A DNA stretch of 64,000 nucleotides from an uncultured Coriobacteriaceae bacterium (GTDB lineage: Bacteria > Actinomycetota > Coriobacteriia > Coriobacteriales > Atopobiaceae): contig CACYTH010000003.1 of the NCBI GenBank assembly GCA_902777325.1, positions 147,005 to 211,004 on the forward strand. Reading direction: 5' to 3'. The notes under the pieces were generated by a model. It saw only the letters and a program-made list of their open reading frames with translations, was not told the DNA's origin and searched no databases. This document shows, piece after piece, positions 56,053 through 64,000 of this stretch. The position numbers and the translations under genes are program-made. How positions within the stretch are numbered: the stretch's first letter is position 1; each line of letters opens with the position of its first letter.

Positions 56053-56225
56053 TAACGCTCCTAGCTCGAAAGATAAAGAAAATAGGGCATGCGTATTAAG
56101 AACGCATAAACCCCTTTGCTCAAAGTAATCTATCACTTTGGGGGCGGGGGTCAATATTTGCCGGTTCTGGCCGGATGCATTGTGATGGTGCGGTGGGGCA
56201 AATGCGGCCCTGCTGGACCTTGTGT

Positions 56226-58457
56226 CTACCGCGGCGTGCGTCTTACGAGGTAGCAGTGGTGGATGCGCTGGTTTCGGGCAAAGTCCTCGGGTATGGTCTG
56301 CGTGGTGATGTCTTCCACCTGCACGCCCGCCTTTGCCAGCGCCGCCTCGTCCATCCTGAAGTTGCGCAGGTTGCACGAGAAGACGCAGGTGCCCTCGCGC
56401 GTCAGCAGGCGCGACACGCCAATCAGAAGCTCCGCGTGGTCGCGCTGCACGTCAAAGGACGCCTTGCGCATGCGGCTCGAGTTGGAGAAGGTCGGCACGT
56501 CGCAGAAGACGAGGTCCCAGCGGTTCTTGGTGTGACGCTGCTCGCTCACCCATGCCAGGACGTCCGCCTGCACGAACTCGTGCTCTGGGCCAGCGAAGCC
56601 GTTTCGCTCCATGTTGCGGCGCGCCCAGTCGAGCGAGGGTCGCGACAGGTCGACCGTGGTGGTGTGCTTTGCCTCGCCATCGGCGGCGTAGCAGGTTGCG
56701 GTGCCCGTGTAGGCAAAGAGGTTGAGGAAGCGCTTGGACCCCTTGGTCTGCTTGGCCATCTCGCGCAGCATTGCGCGGGTGTCTCGATGGTCGAGGAAGA
56801 TCCCGCAGTCCAGGCGCATGGAGAAGTTCACCTCAAAGGTGAGGCCACCCTCGTCCACAAGATGCGCTCCGGGTGCGAGGGCTGGTCTTCCGGGTCGACC
56901 GCGACCGGGACGGGTCTTCTCGTGACGCTCGGGCTGGGCCTCGTCGGCGTACTGCGAACCTCCGCGCGCCTTGGTGCGCACGTGCACGAAGACGTCGTGC
57001 GCCTTCACGTCAAGCACGCGCGGCGCGATTGCCATCACGTCAAGCAGGCGGGCCTGTGCGAGGGTCGGGTCAACGCTCTTGGGGGCGGCGTACTCCGACA
57101 CCTGAAGCCAGCGTCCCGGGGTCTCGGAGCCCTCGTAGAGCTCTATGGCGACGGCGTAGTCGGGCAGGTCGGCGTCGTAGACGCGGTAGCAGCTCACGTC
57201 CTCGCGCCGCGCCCACTTGCGCCGCTGCTTGTAGACCTTTGCCAGGCGGGAGGCGAACTGCGCACTGCCGGCAACCAGCGTGTCGACCTGCTCGCCAGAG
57301 GGCAGGGTGGCGCTCATGCGGTCCCTGCCGGCGTCGGCGGCATAGCTCCGCAGCGTGAGCTCCTGCGGTCCCGCCATGGTCCTGATGGTGGAGGATGGCT
57401 CTCCCAGCACGAGGTCGGGCACGGTGTCAGGTGTGAGGATCTCGATGGGGGTGCCCTGGGGCATCTGCCGCAGCGCGGCGGAGATCCGGGCAAGGGCGTC
57501 GGCCTTGGCGGCCATCTCGTGCTCGCGGACCTGCGAGAGGTCTGCGGCGAGCAGCACGCCCGAGGCCGTTCCATCGAGCTCGGTCGCAAAGCGCGGCTCG
57601 ACCTGCAGCCCTGCCGTGCGGAGCGCCTTGCGCACGCCCGTTTGGGCTCCCAGCTGCGTGTCTGCGAGCAAGAGCGTCACTTGGGGAGACGCCTGCATGC
57701 TCTCTTGGGCCTCCGCGCGCAGCGCTGCCCAGGCGTCGCCGTCGTGTCCGCGCCAACCCTCGAAGCCCCAGCGCATGCGGAGCAGGCCGGGCGCGGCGTC
57801 TGCCGCCATGAGCGCCGCTTCCACAGCCAGCGTCTCGGAGCCGGCAAGCGGCGCCAGAAGCGTGGCCCCTCCCTCGTGGCAGAGCTCGCCCCATCCGCCC
57901 GCAGCCAGAAGGCCGGCGGCGTAGTCTGCCCTCAGGCGTGCCGGGCCCCTCCGGCCGTCCTGGCGCTCGTACCCGCGGCGGAAGAGTGGCTCGCCGGCAA
58001 GGTCGATGCCCACCGTGGCGCGCTCGCGAGAGACGCGCACCACCAGCCGCAGGTCGGGCTGCACGGTGCTCGCCTGGGGGCGCGTGCCCGTGCGGGCCAG
58101 CATGCGGTCGTTGATGGCGTCGCGTGCGCGCAGCGAGACGAACTTGGTGTTGCGCAGCTCGGCATTGGTGCCGTGCGCGTCGATGGCGTAGGTGACGGTG
58201 GGGGAGAGGTGCTCCTCCCACGGCACGTCCGTGACGGTCTGGTAGAGCTCGTCGGCATTTGCGGCGCCTCCACGGGCCAGCACCAGCACCACGCGCGATG
58301 CGAGGCGCGACCACAGGCACGCACGATATGCGTCGCGGAGCTCCCCTGCAAAGGCCACCTGTCCCTTGAGGGGCCTCACCTGCGAGAGTCCCAGGGCGGT
58401 GAGCTCGTCGGCAAGAAGGTGCTCGAAGCCGAGCGGACAGGTGGCAAACAGATCCAT
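56226..58457 (-). CDS. rlmL: RlmKL-type 23S rRNA methyltransferase with degenerate N-terminal domain
   Basis: 743 residues collinear with E. coli RlmKL: THUMP (about 45-150), RlmL domain (150-390) and RlmK domain (about 420-743). The RlmK part keeps FLNLFAYTGTATCYAA and the motif DVPTFSNS (normally DPPTFSNS). In the RlmL part the SAM motif DPMCGSGT reads APLAGSET (202-209) and the catalytic NPPYGER is absent, although the surrounding WGFEGW is conserved. So N2-methylation of G2445 is probably lost, while N7-methylation of G2069 by RlmK may remain, with the caveat of the altered DPPT. Confidence 0.82.
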   Translation of the reverse strand: MDLFATCPLGFEHLLADELTALGLSQVRPLKGQVAFAGELRDAYRACLWSRLASRVVLVLARGGAANADELYQTVTDVPWEEHLSPTVTYAIDAHGTNAELRNTKFVSLRARDAINDRMLARTGTRPQASTVQPDLRLVVRVSRERATVGIDLAGEPLFRRGYERQDGRRGPARLRADYAAGLLAAGGWGELCHEGGATLLAPLAGSETLAVEAALMAADAAPGLLRMRWGFEGWRGHDGDAWAALRAEAQESMQASPQVTLLLADTQLGAQTGVRKALRTAGLQVEPRFATELDGTASGVLLAADLSQVREHEMAAKADALARISAALRQMPQGTPIEILTPDTVPDLVLGEPSSTIRTMAGPQELTLRSYAADAGRDRMSATLPSGEQVDTLVAGSAQFASRLAKVYKQRRKWARREDVSCYRVYDADLPDYAVAIELYEGSETPGRWLQVSEYAAPKSVDPTLAQARLLDVMAIAPRVLDVKAHDVFVHVRTKARGGSQYADEAQPERHEKTRPGRGRPGRPALAPGAHLVDEGGLTFEVNFSMRLDCGIFLDHRDTRAMLREMAKQTKGSKRFLNLFAYTGTATCYAADGEAKHTTTVDLSRPSLDWARRNMERNGFAGPEHEFVQADVLAWVSEQRHTKNRWDLVFCDVPTFSNSSRMRKASFDVQRDHAELLIGVSRLLTREGTCVFSCNLRNFRMDEAALAKAGVQVEDITTQTIPEDFARNQRIHHCYLVRRTPR

Positions 58458-58682
58458 GGCGCGCTTTCTCGAGAGGTTTTGGTCCCAACCATACTAGCAG
58501 CTACGGTGCGAGGCCGACCGCTCACGTCACCAAGCAAGCGTCGCATCCCCATACCCCTCGCCGCCAATGCGCGCCCGTTACCCAACTGCCTGTGCGAGCG
58601 GGTCATGCCACTGGCTATCATCAGAGCATGCATGTAGCTGTTGTGGGCGCCATGTCCGCACGACAAGATGAAGGGAAAACGC

Positions 58683-60404
58683 ATGGATAAAGACGTTCAG
58701 GCCACAGTCGATCTTTGGGCTGAGAAGGTCACCATTCCCGACCTCAAGGAGGAGCTCGACGCTCTTATCGCCGCCGGTGACGAGGACAAGCTCTTCGACG
58801 CCTTCTATCGCAGCCTCGAGTTTGGTACTGCGGGCCTGCGTGGCACCCTTGGTGTCGGCACCAACCGCATGAACGAGTACGTCGTGGGCCAGGCGACCAA
58901 GGGCGTCGCCGACTACCTCAACGCTCACTACGAGAACCCCACCCTGGCCCTCGCCCGTGACTCCCGCCTGAAGGGCGAGGAGTTCCAGAAGGTCGCCGCC
59001 GGCATCCTCGCCGCCAACGGCGTCAAGGTGTTCCTGTTCCCGCGCATCGAGCCGGTCCCCACGCTGTCGTTTGCGGTCCGCCACCTCGGCACCTCCGCGG
59101 GCATCGTTCTCACCGCCTCCCACAACCCCGCAGCCTACAACGGCTACAAGGTCTATAACGACAACGGTGGCCAGATCACCGACGAGGCCGCCAAGGAGAT
59201 CAGCGCCAACATCGCAGCCGCCGACTTCTTTGGTCTCGACTGCATGGACTTCGACGAGGGCCTGGCCAACGGCATGATCAACTGGATCGACGACGAGGTC
59301 ATTGATGCCTTCATCGCCGCCGTCAAGAAGGTCTCCGTCCCGGGCTTCAAGGCTGACGAGAACTACTCCGTCGTGTACACGCCGCTCAACGGCACCGGCA
59401 TGGAGTGCGTCACCAAGATCCTGAAGGAGATTGGCGTCGACAAGGTCTCGGTCGTCCCCGAGCAGGCCAACCCTGACGGCAACTTCCCGACCTGCACCTA
59501 TCCCAACCCCGAGTTCCGCGCCGCCCTCGAGCTCGCGCTGAAGCTCGCCGAGGAGGTCAAGCCCAACCTGGTCGTGGCCACCGACCCCGACGCCGACCGC
59601 ATGGGTACCGCCATCCCGCACGACGGCGAGTACAAGCTGCTCTCCGGCAACGAGATGGGCGTCCTGCTCATGGACTGGCTCATCAAGATGGCCGAGGCCA
59701 ACGGCGAGGATCCCAAGGAGAAGGTCGCCGTCACCTCCATCGTGTCCTCCACCATGCCTGACGCGCTGGCCAAGGACAAGGGCTTCGAGCTCCGTCGCGT
59801 CCTCACCGGCTTCAAGTACATTGGCGACCAGATTGACCAGCTCAAGGACGCTGGCGAGGAGGATCGCTACCTGATGGGCTTCGAGGAGTCCTATGGCTAC
59901 CTGGTGGGCACCCACGCCCGCGACAAGGACGCCATCGTGGCCGTCGAGATGTGCGTCGAGATGGCTTCCGACTACGCCTCCAAGGGCATGGACCTCTATG
60001 AGGCCATGGACGCCCTGTACCAGAAGTACGGCTATTACATCAATGGCATCGTCAACGCCTCGTTCCCGGGTGCCGCTGGTGCTGACAAGATGGCCGCCCT
60101 CATGAAGAGCCTCCGCGAGGAGCCGCTCACCGAGATCGCCGGCCTGAAGGTCGTCGGCATGACCGACTTCGCCACCGGCCCCGAGATGCCGCGCGTCTCT
60201 GGCCTGCAGAAGGAGGCCCCGCAGTTCCTGCCGCCCGCAAACGTGATCGAGTACCAGCTCGAGGACGACAACAAGATCATCTTCCGTCCGTCCGGCACCG
60301 AGCCCAAGATCAAGGCGTACCTGTTCGCCAAGGGCGCCACGCGTGCCGACGCCGAGGCCATCGAGGCCAAGCTGCGCGCTGCCGCCGAGGAGATCTTCGC
60401 CTAG
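58683..60404 (+). CDS. pgm: Phosphoglucomutase/phosphomannomutase
   Basis: 573 residues, the length of the PgcA-type alpha-D-phosphohexomutases. Phosphoserine loop TASHNP with Ser146, metal loop DPDADR near 313, substrate loop FEESYGY and phosphate-binding RPSGTEPK near the C-terminus are all intact. It interconverts glucose 1- and 6-phosphate and so supplies glucose 1-phosphate to RfbA encoded 1.7 kb downstream. AAGGGA precedes the ATG. Confidence 0.92.
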   Translation: MDKDVQATVDLWAEKVTIPDLKEELDALIAAGDEDKLFDAFYRSLEFGTAGLRGTLGVGTNRMNEYVVGQATKGVADYLNAHYENPTLALARDSRLKGEEFQKVAAGILAANGVKVFLFPRIEPVPTLSFAVRHLGTSAGIVLTASHNPAAYNGYKVYNDNGGQITDEAAKEISANIAAADFFGLDCMDFDEGLANGMINWIDDEVIDAFIAAVKKVSVPGFKADENYSVVYTPLNGTGMECVTKILKEIGVDKVSVVPEQANPDGNFPTCTYPNPEFRAALELALKLAEEVKPNLVVATDPDADRMGTAIPHDGEYKLLSGNEMGVLLMDWLIKMAEANGEDPKEKVAVTSIVSSTMPDALAKDKGFELRRVLTGFKYIGDQIDQLKDAGEEDRYLMGFEESYGYLVGTHARDKDAIVAVEMCVEMASDYASKGMDLYEAMDALYQKYGYYINGIVNASFPGAAGADKMAALMKSLREEPLTEIAGLKVVGMTDFATGPEMPRVSGLQKEAPQFLPPANVIEYQLEDDNKIIFRPSGTEPKIKAYLFAKGATRADAEAIEAKLRAAAEEIFA

Positions 60405-60429
60405 GAGCAAACGCCATAAGGCACTTGCA

Positions 60430-60458
60430 GGGACCCGCGCTCGGCGCGGGTCCCTTTT
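60430..60458 (+). terminator. Intrinsic terminator of the phosphoglucomutase gene
   Basis: Perfect 11-bp GC stem (60430-60440 with 60444-60454), three-base loop, TTTT tail. Confidence 0.9.
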
Positions 60459-60552
60459 GTATGGACAAGAAGGGCAGGTCCTGGCGCGCTCGTGGCATGA
60501 GGCCGGAAAGACGATCCGTCCGTGGTGCACCGCACTTATTTCAATGGAGCAG

Positions 60553-60585
60553 AAAAAGCGGGCCCAGAGCTGCCTCTGGACCCGC
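60553..60585 (-). terminator. Intrinsic terminator of the C39-like gene
   Basis: 12-bp stem (60558-60569 with 60574-60585, one mismatch); on the minus strand it is followed by TTTTT. Confidence 0.85.
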
Positions 60586-60610
60586 TGGCGTGCTTGTTGA
60601 CGCTTGCTTG

Positions 60611-61729
60611 CTATGCGGACTCGTCGCCGGTGGTCTCGCCAGCGCCCTCACTCGTTGCGTCGGGGGTAGCGTCGGTGTCGGTGCCACCGGCAGTGTCAGC
60701 CGCGGCGTTTACGGAGTAGGCGGTGTCCGTCTTGCTGGCGACGGCGCCGAGCGACCAGGTGTGCGACGTGGCAATGACCGAGGTCGGGTCGTACACCGAG
60801 ATGGAGTTGTCAGAGTTGAGGCTGATGATCACAGCCCAGTGGGCATTGTTCGAACCAATACCAGAATCGCTCTTGAGTTTGATGACCACCGGGGTGCCGT
60901 CCTCAGCCAGCGGGATGTAGATGCCATCGGAGGAAGCCTCGATGCTGGTGGCGGTGAGGCCGGCGTCGGATGCGTGGTTGGTAAGGAAGGAGTCGTCCAT
61001 GCCGGTCGTGCCGTTGTCCAGCTTTGCGGAGGTCACTGCCTGGGCGATGGTGGCGGGGTCGTAGGTGGTCTTGCCGGACAGACCCATGGAGGCGATGGAG
61101 AGTGCGACGGGGCCCGAACCCGTGGAGCCAACGATACCGTCAGCGTAGGAGGCATAGCCCCACCGCGGGTCGAAGGTGTAGAGCTTGGGGAACTCGCCCT
61201 TCGTCACGGCCTCGTCAAAGGGCTGCGTGCTGCCATCGGCCTTGACGCTTCCTGCCACGAACTCGATGGCGTCGGGCTCGGTGATGGCAAGGTCAATCAG
61301 GCGCTCGTCGGTGATCTTGTCGGCGTTCTTGGCGATGTCGGCGAAGGCCTCGTTGCGGTCGAGCACCTCGGCAAGGCGGTTGGTCTCCTCGGCAGCCACA
61401 CCGTAGGCAACGCGCTTGTCCTCGGGGTTGACCTTTACCTCCTTGGCCTCGTCCTTCTTGGTATTGCGGGCGCTGCACCCCTTGACGCAGCTCGAGATGC
61501 CAAAGATGAGGGCGATGATCAGCAGGATTCCCACGATGCCGACAATGATGAGGCGCGGGTTAATGCTGCGCGACGTGGACTGGCGACGGCTGCTGCCGAC
61601 GCGATAGCCGGTGTCGCGCCCCTGCAGCGGCTTGCGACCATTCGAGCCGCTGGAACGGCGAGATGTGCTTGAGCGGCGCGTGGAGCCGGAATTGGATCTG
61701 CGGCGATTGTTTGACTGTGCGGTTGCCAT
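60611..61729 (-). CDS. Membrane-anchored C39-like protein, catalytic Cys replaced by Ser
   Basis: 372 residues. A Ser/Arg-rich cytoplasmic tail (1-56), one membrane helix (58-80) and an extracellular domain of the peptidase C39_2 type: FDPRWGYASYADG (186-198), then the motif that normally reads GCGP with the catalytic Cys is GSGP (Ser205), and HWAVII contains the His. C-terminal Thr/Ala/Glu-rich tail. With Ser in place of Cys it is probably not a peptidase but a peptide- or wall-binding protein. GAGAGGG precedes the ATG. Monocistronic with its own terminator. Confidence 0.75.
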   Translation of the reverse strand: MATAQSNNRRRSNSGSTRRSSTSRRSSGSNGRKPLQGRDTGYRVGSSRRQSTSRSINPRLIIVGIVGILLIIALIFGISSCVKGCSARNTKKDEAKEVKVNPEDKRVAYGVAAEETNRLAEVLDRNEAFADIAKNADKITDERLIDLAITEPDAIEFVAGSVKADGSTQPFDEAVTKGEFPKLYTFDPRWGYASYADGIVGSTGSGPVALSIASMGLSGKTTYDPATIAQAVTSAKLDNGTTGMDDSFLTNHASDAGLTATSIEASSDGIYIPLAEDGTPVVIKLKSDSGIGSNNAHWAVIISLNSDNSISVYDPTSVIATSHTWSLGAVASKTDTAYSVNAAADTAGGTDTDATPDATSEGAGETTGDESA

Positions 61730-62084
61730 GTATATACCCTCTCACGCTATGCAAATTACTAGACCATCATGCCAGATAGCGGCAGAGACAATCCCATATA
61801 TAGTACGCCAGGACATTCCTCGAAGAAACAATAGAGTACATTGAATGGTACTGCTTGTTCGGCGTTTAAAGAAATCTTGGCACCAAACGGGCGCATTAGG
61901 CGCCAATCGCGTATTTGTACTGATTGTGACGTCGCCCGCAGCGTGTTTTACGGCTGACGGGCTATCATGATGGGAGTGCCCGCATCGGGTACGCATCTGA
62001 GCTCAATCCACCGCAGGCATTGACCATGCGGTCGCTCTTTGTGGTAGCGCACCGCCGCCGCAAAGAAGAGAGAAAGGCAGGCGC
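61730..62084. other. 355-bp intergenic region before rfbA
   Basis: AT-richer than its surroundings. A TATCAT box (61963-61968) could be the -10 of the rfb operon, but I see no good -35. No small reading frame with a ribosome binding site and no strong hairpin. Confidence 0.4.
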
Positions 62085-62990
62085 ATGAAGGGCATCATTC
62101 TGGCCGGTGGCAGCGGTACACGTCTGTACCCGCTCACCACGGTTACCTCGAAGCAGCTCTTGCCGGTCTATGACAAGCCGATGGTCTACTATCCGCTGTC
62201 CACGCTCATGCTCGCGGGCATTCGCGAGATCCTGGTCATCTCCACGCCGACGGACCTGCCCAACTTCAAGGCGCTCCTGGGCGACGGGTCGGACTACGGC
62301 CTAGAGCTCTCCTATGCGGAGCAGCCCAGTCCGGACGGCCTGGCGCAGGCGTTCACCATCGGTGCCGACTGGATTGGCGACGAGGCCTGTGCTCTGGTGC
62401 TCGGCGACAACATCTTCTACGGCAACGGCCTCTCCAAGCGTCTGCGCCGTGCGGTTGCGGGTGCCAGCGAGGGCCGCGCGACGGTCTTTGGGTATCGCGT
62501 CGACGACCCGGAGCGCTTTGGCGTGGTCGAGTTCGACGAGAACTACAATGCGGTCTCCATCGAGGAGAAGCCCGCAGAGCCCAAGAGCAACTACGCCGTG
62601 ACGGGACTGTACTTCTATCCGGCGGGCGTCCCTTCCATGGCCGCCGTCGTCAAGCCCTCCGCACGCGGCGAGTACGAGATCACCGACCTCAACCGCATGT
62701 ACCTCGAGGAGGGGCTTCTCGATGTGGTTACCCTCGGTCGGGGCTTTGCGTGGCTCGACACGGGCACCATGGAGAGCCTCTTTGAGGCCTCGCAGTTCGT
62801 CCGCACCGTGGAGACCGCCCAGAACCTGCCTGTCTCGGTGCCTGAGGAGATCGCCTACGAGAACGGGTGGATCACCAAGGAGCGTCTGGTGGAGTGCGCC
62901 GACCGCTATGGCAAGAGCGACTACGGCTCGCACCTTCGGACGGTGGCCGAGGGGCGCATCGCTCCGGAGAGGCACGGAGGCGCACAGTGA
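62085..62990 (+). CDS. rfbA: Glucose-1-phosphate thymidylyltransferase
   Basis: 301 residues. Nucleotide-binding start [24 protein letters not shown] with the metal Asp and SIEEKP are intact. First step of dTDP-L-rhamnose synthesis: dTTP plus glucose 1-phosphate give dTDP-glucose. Its stop overlaps the rfbD start by four bases, so the genes form an operon rfbA-rfbD-rfbB. Confidence 0.95.
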   Translation: MKGIILAGGSGTRLYPLTTVTSKQLLPVYDKPMVYYPLSTLMLAGIREILVISTPTDLPNFKALLGDGSDYGLELSYAEQPSPDGLAQAFTIGADWIGDEACALVLGDNIFYGNGLSKRLRRAVAGASEGRATVFGYRVDDPERFGVVEFDENYNAVSIEEKPAEPKSNYAVTGLYFYPAGVPSMAAVVKPSARGEYEITDLNRMYLEEGLLDVVTLGRGFAWLDTGTMESLFEASQFVRTVETAQNLPVSVPEEIAYENGWITKERLVECADRYGKSDYGSHLRTVAEGRIAPERHGGAQ

Positions 62991-63865
62991 GACTGCTCGT
63001 AACGGGATCCCTCGGACAGCTTGGTCGCGCCTTGCGCAATCGGTTGGAGCAGGGTCGTTGCCCGGAGGAATGGCTTGGCGCCGAGGTGGACTGGGCTGAC
63101 CTTGCCGAGGTCGATATCTCAAGCGAAGCGAGCGTCGCGGCCTGGTTTGGGTCGAACGGGCACTATGACGTGGTCATCAACTGCGCGGCCATGACAAACG
63201 TGGATGGTTGCGAGGCTGACTTTGCGCGCGCCTTCGGCGCAAATGCTCTGGGACCGATGAACCTTGCCCGTGCCTGTGCGCATGCCGATACGACGCTCGT
63301 GCACGTCTCCACCGACTACGTCTTCCCGGGGACACGGGAGGGAGAGCGGACCGAGACGGATACCCCCTGTCCCATCAGCGCCTATGGGCGCTCCAAGCTC
63401 GCTGGGGAGGGGCTTGCGCTTTCCAACAACCCGAAGACGCACGTGGTGCGTACTGCCTGGCTCTATGGCGAGGGCAAGAACTTCGTCCAGACGATGCTGC
63501 GTCTGGCTGCAACGCACAGCGAGGTGACCGTGGTCGACGACCAGTTTGGAAACCCGACCTCTGCTGATGACCTCGCCGGGGAGATTCTGCGCATTGCGCT
63601 CACCGACGCCTATGGCGTGTGGCACTGCACCAACGAGGGTATCTGCTCGTGGGCAGACCTCGCTTCGGAAGTCTTTGCCCTGGCAGGAGTCTCGTGCGTC
63701 GTCAGGCGCTGCACGTCTGAGCAGTACAAGGAAGCCAATCCGCAGGCCGCGGACCGCCCGCGCTACTCGGCATTGGCAAACGCGCGTCTTGCGGCGACCA
63801 TCGGTAACACGATGCGTCCCTGGAGGGATGCGTTGAAGGATTACATCGATTATCAGGTTTTATAG
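62987..63865 (+). CDS. rfbD: dTDP-4-dehydrorhamnose reductase
   Basis: 292 residues. GTG start overlapping the rfbA TGA (GTGA), with GGAGG upstream. SDR features: [14 protein letters not shown] for [13 protein letters not shown], and the catalytic Tyr/Lys in [11 protein letters not shown]. Reduces the 4-keto sugar to dTDP-L-rhamnose. The 3,5-epimerase gene rfbC is not between rfbA and rfbD and is expected further downstream or elsewhere. Confidence 0.93.
   Translation: MRLLVTGSLGQLGRALRNRLEQGRCPEEWLGAEVDWADLAEVDISSEASVAAWFGSNGHYDVVINCAAMTNVDGCEADFARAFGANALGPMNLARACAHADTTLVHVSTDYVFPGTREGERTETDTPCPISAYGRSKLAGEGLALSNNPKTHVVRTAWLYGEGKNFVQTMLRLAATHSEVTVVDDQFGNPTSADDLAGEILRIALTDAYGVWHCTNEGICSWADLASEVFALAGVSCVVRRCTSEQYKEANPQAADRPRYSALANARLAATIGNTMRPWRDALKDYIDYQVL

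Positions 63866-64000
<135 letters not shown>

Overview
The window is high-GC DNA with dense, mostly short operons and AGGAGG-type ribosome binding sites. The combination of CarD, an rfbA-rfbD-rfbB nucleotide-sugar cluster, many 6-phospho-glycosidases, an AEC transporter, nitroreductases and no respiratory genes suggests an anaerobic saccharolytic actinobacterium of the class Coriobacteriia, most likely an Olsenella-like member of the Atopobiaceae. That placement is an inference from protein style. I found no rRNA, no convincing tRNA, no CRISPR array and no intact insertion sequence.

Region by region. 0-6.4 kb: a RES-domain protein cut by the window edge, a Fic gene that has lost its 5' end, a C-terminal stub of a PTS EIIC, an ADP-ribosylglycohydrolase followed by a LysR regulator, an aldo/keto reductase lacking its usual histidine, a 195-bp element with 35-bp terminal inverted repeats, and a GH3 remnant. 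6.4-14.2 kb: an MgtA magnesium ATPase with a long leader holding a likely leader peptide, an Eis-like acetyltransferase, an AEC transporter, a Nudix plus DUF975/CmpB pair, and a 35-residue membrane peptide gene with its own terminator. 14.4-25.4 kb: an amidohydrolase, a CPBP protease, a GH1 gene with an internal stop, an ABC exporter, an SDF transporter with an extra N-terminal domain, an EIIB-ROK fusion, AIM24 and DUF1848 proteins. 25.4-34 kb: nitroreductases, an aldo/keto reductase, a frameshifted DUF3990 gene, an esterase, a HAD phosphatase, the SirTM/zinc-macrodomain pair and a threonine aldolase. 34-46.3 kb: envelope genes (NodB deacetylase, YhgE-like secreted protein, lysozyme-like protein), yfbR, GH2, a broken ettA, an intact GH1 and a GH4. 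46.3-64 kb: DUF1846, a double-HTH regulator, acylphosphatase, a tannase-like lipoprotein, CarD, ACT, citrate synthase, Kup, RlmKL, phosphoglucomutase, a C39-like membrane protein, then the dTDP-rhamnose genes running off the end.

Three themes connect the genes. First, NAD/ADP-ribose chemistry recurs (RES, ARH, DUF3990, SirTM, Zn-macrodomain), although only the last two form an operon. Second, beta-glucoside use is partly decayed: an EIIC stub, a stop-containing GH1 and a GH3 remnant sit beside intact GH1, GH4 and GH2 genes. Third, several proteins keep their fold but have lost catalytic residues (C39-like, tannase-like, the N-terminal half of RlmKL, one aldo/keto reductase), which suggests binding or regulatory roles. 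Long, often perfect inverted repeats lie in many intergenic gaps, chiefly between convergent genes. The most striking has 56-bp perfect arms.
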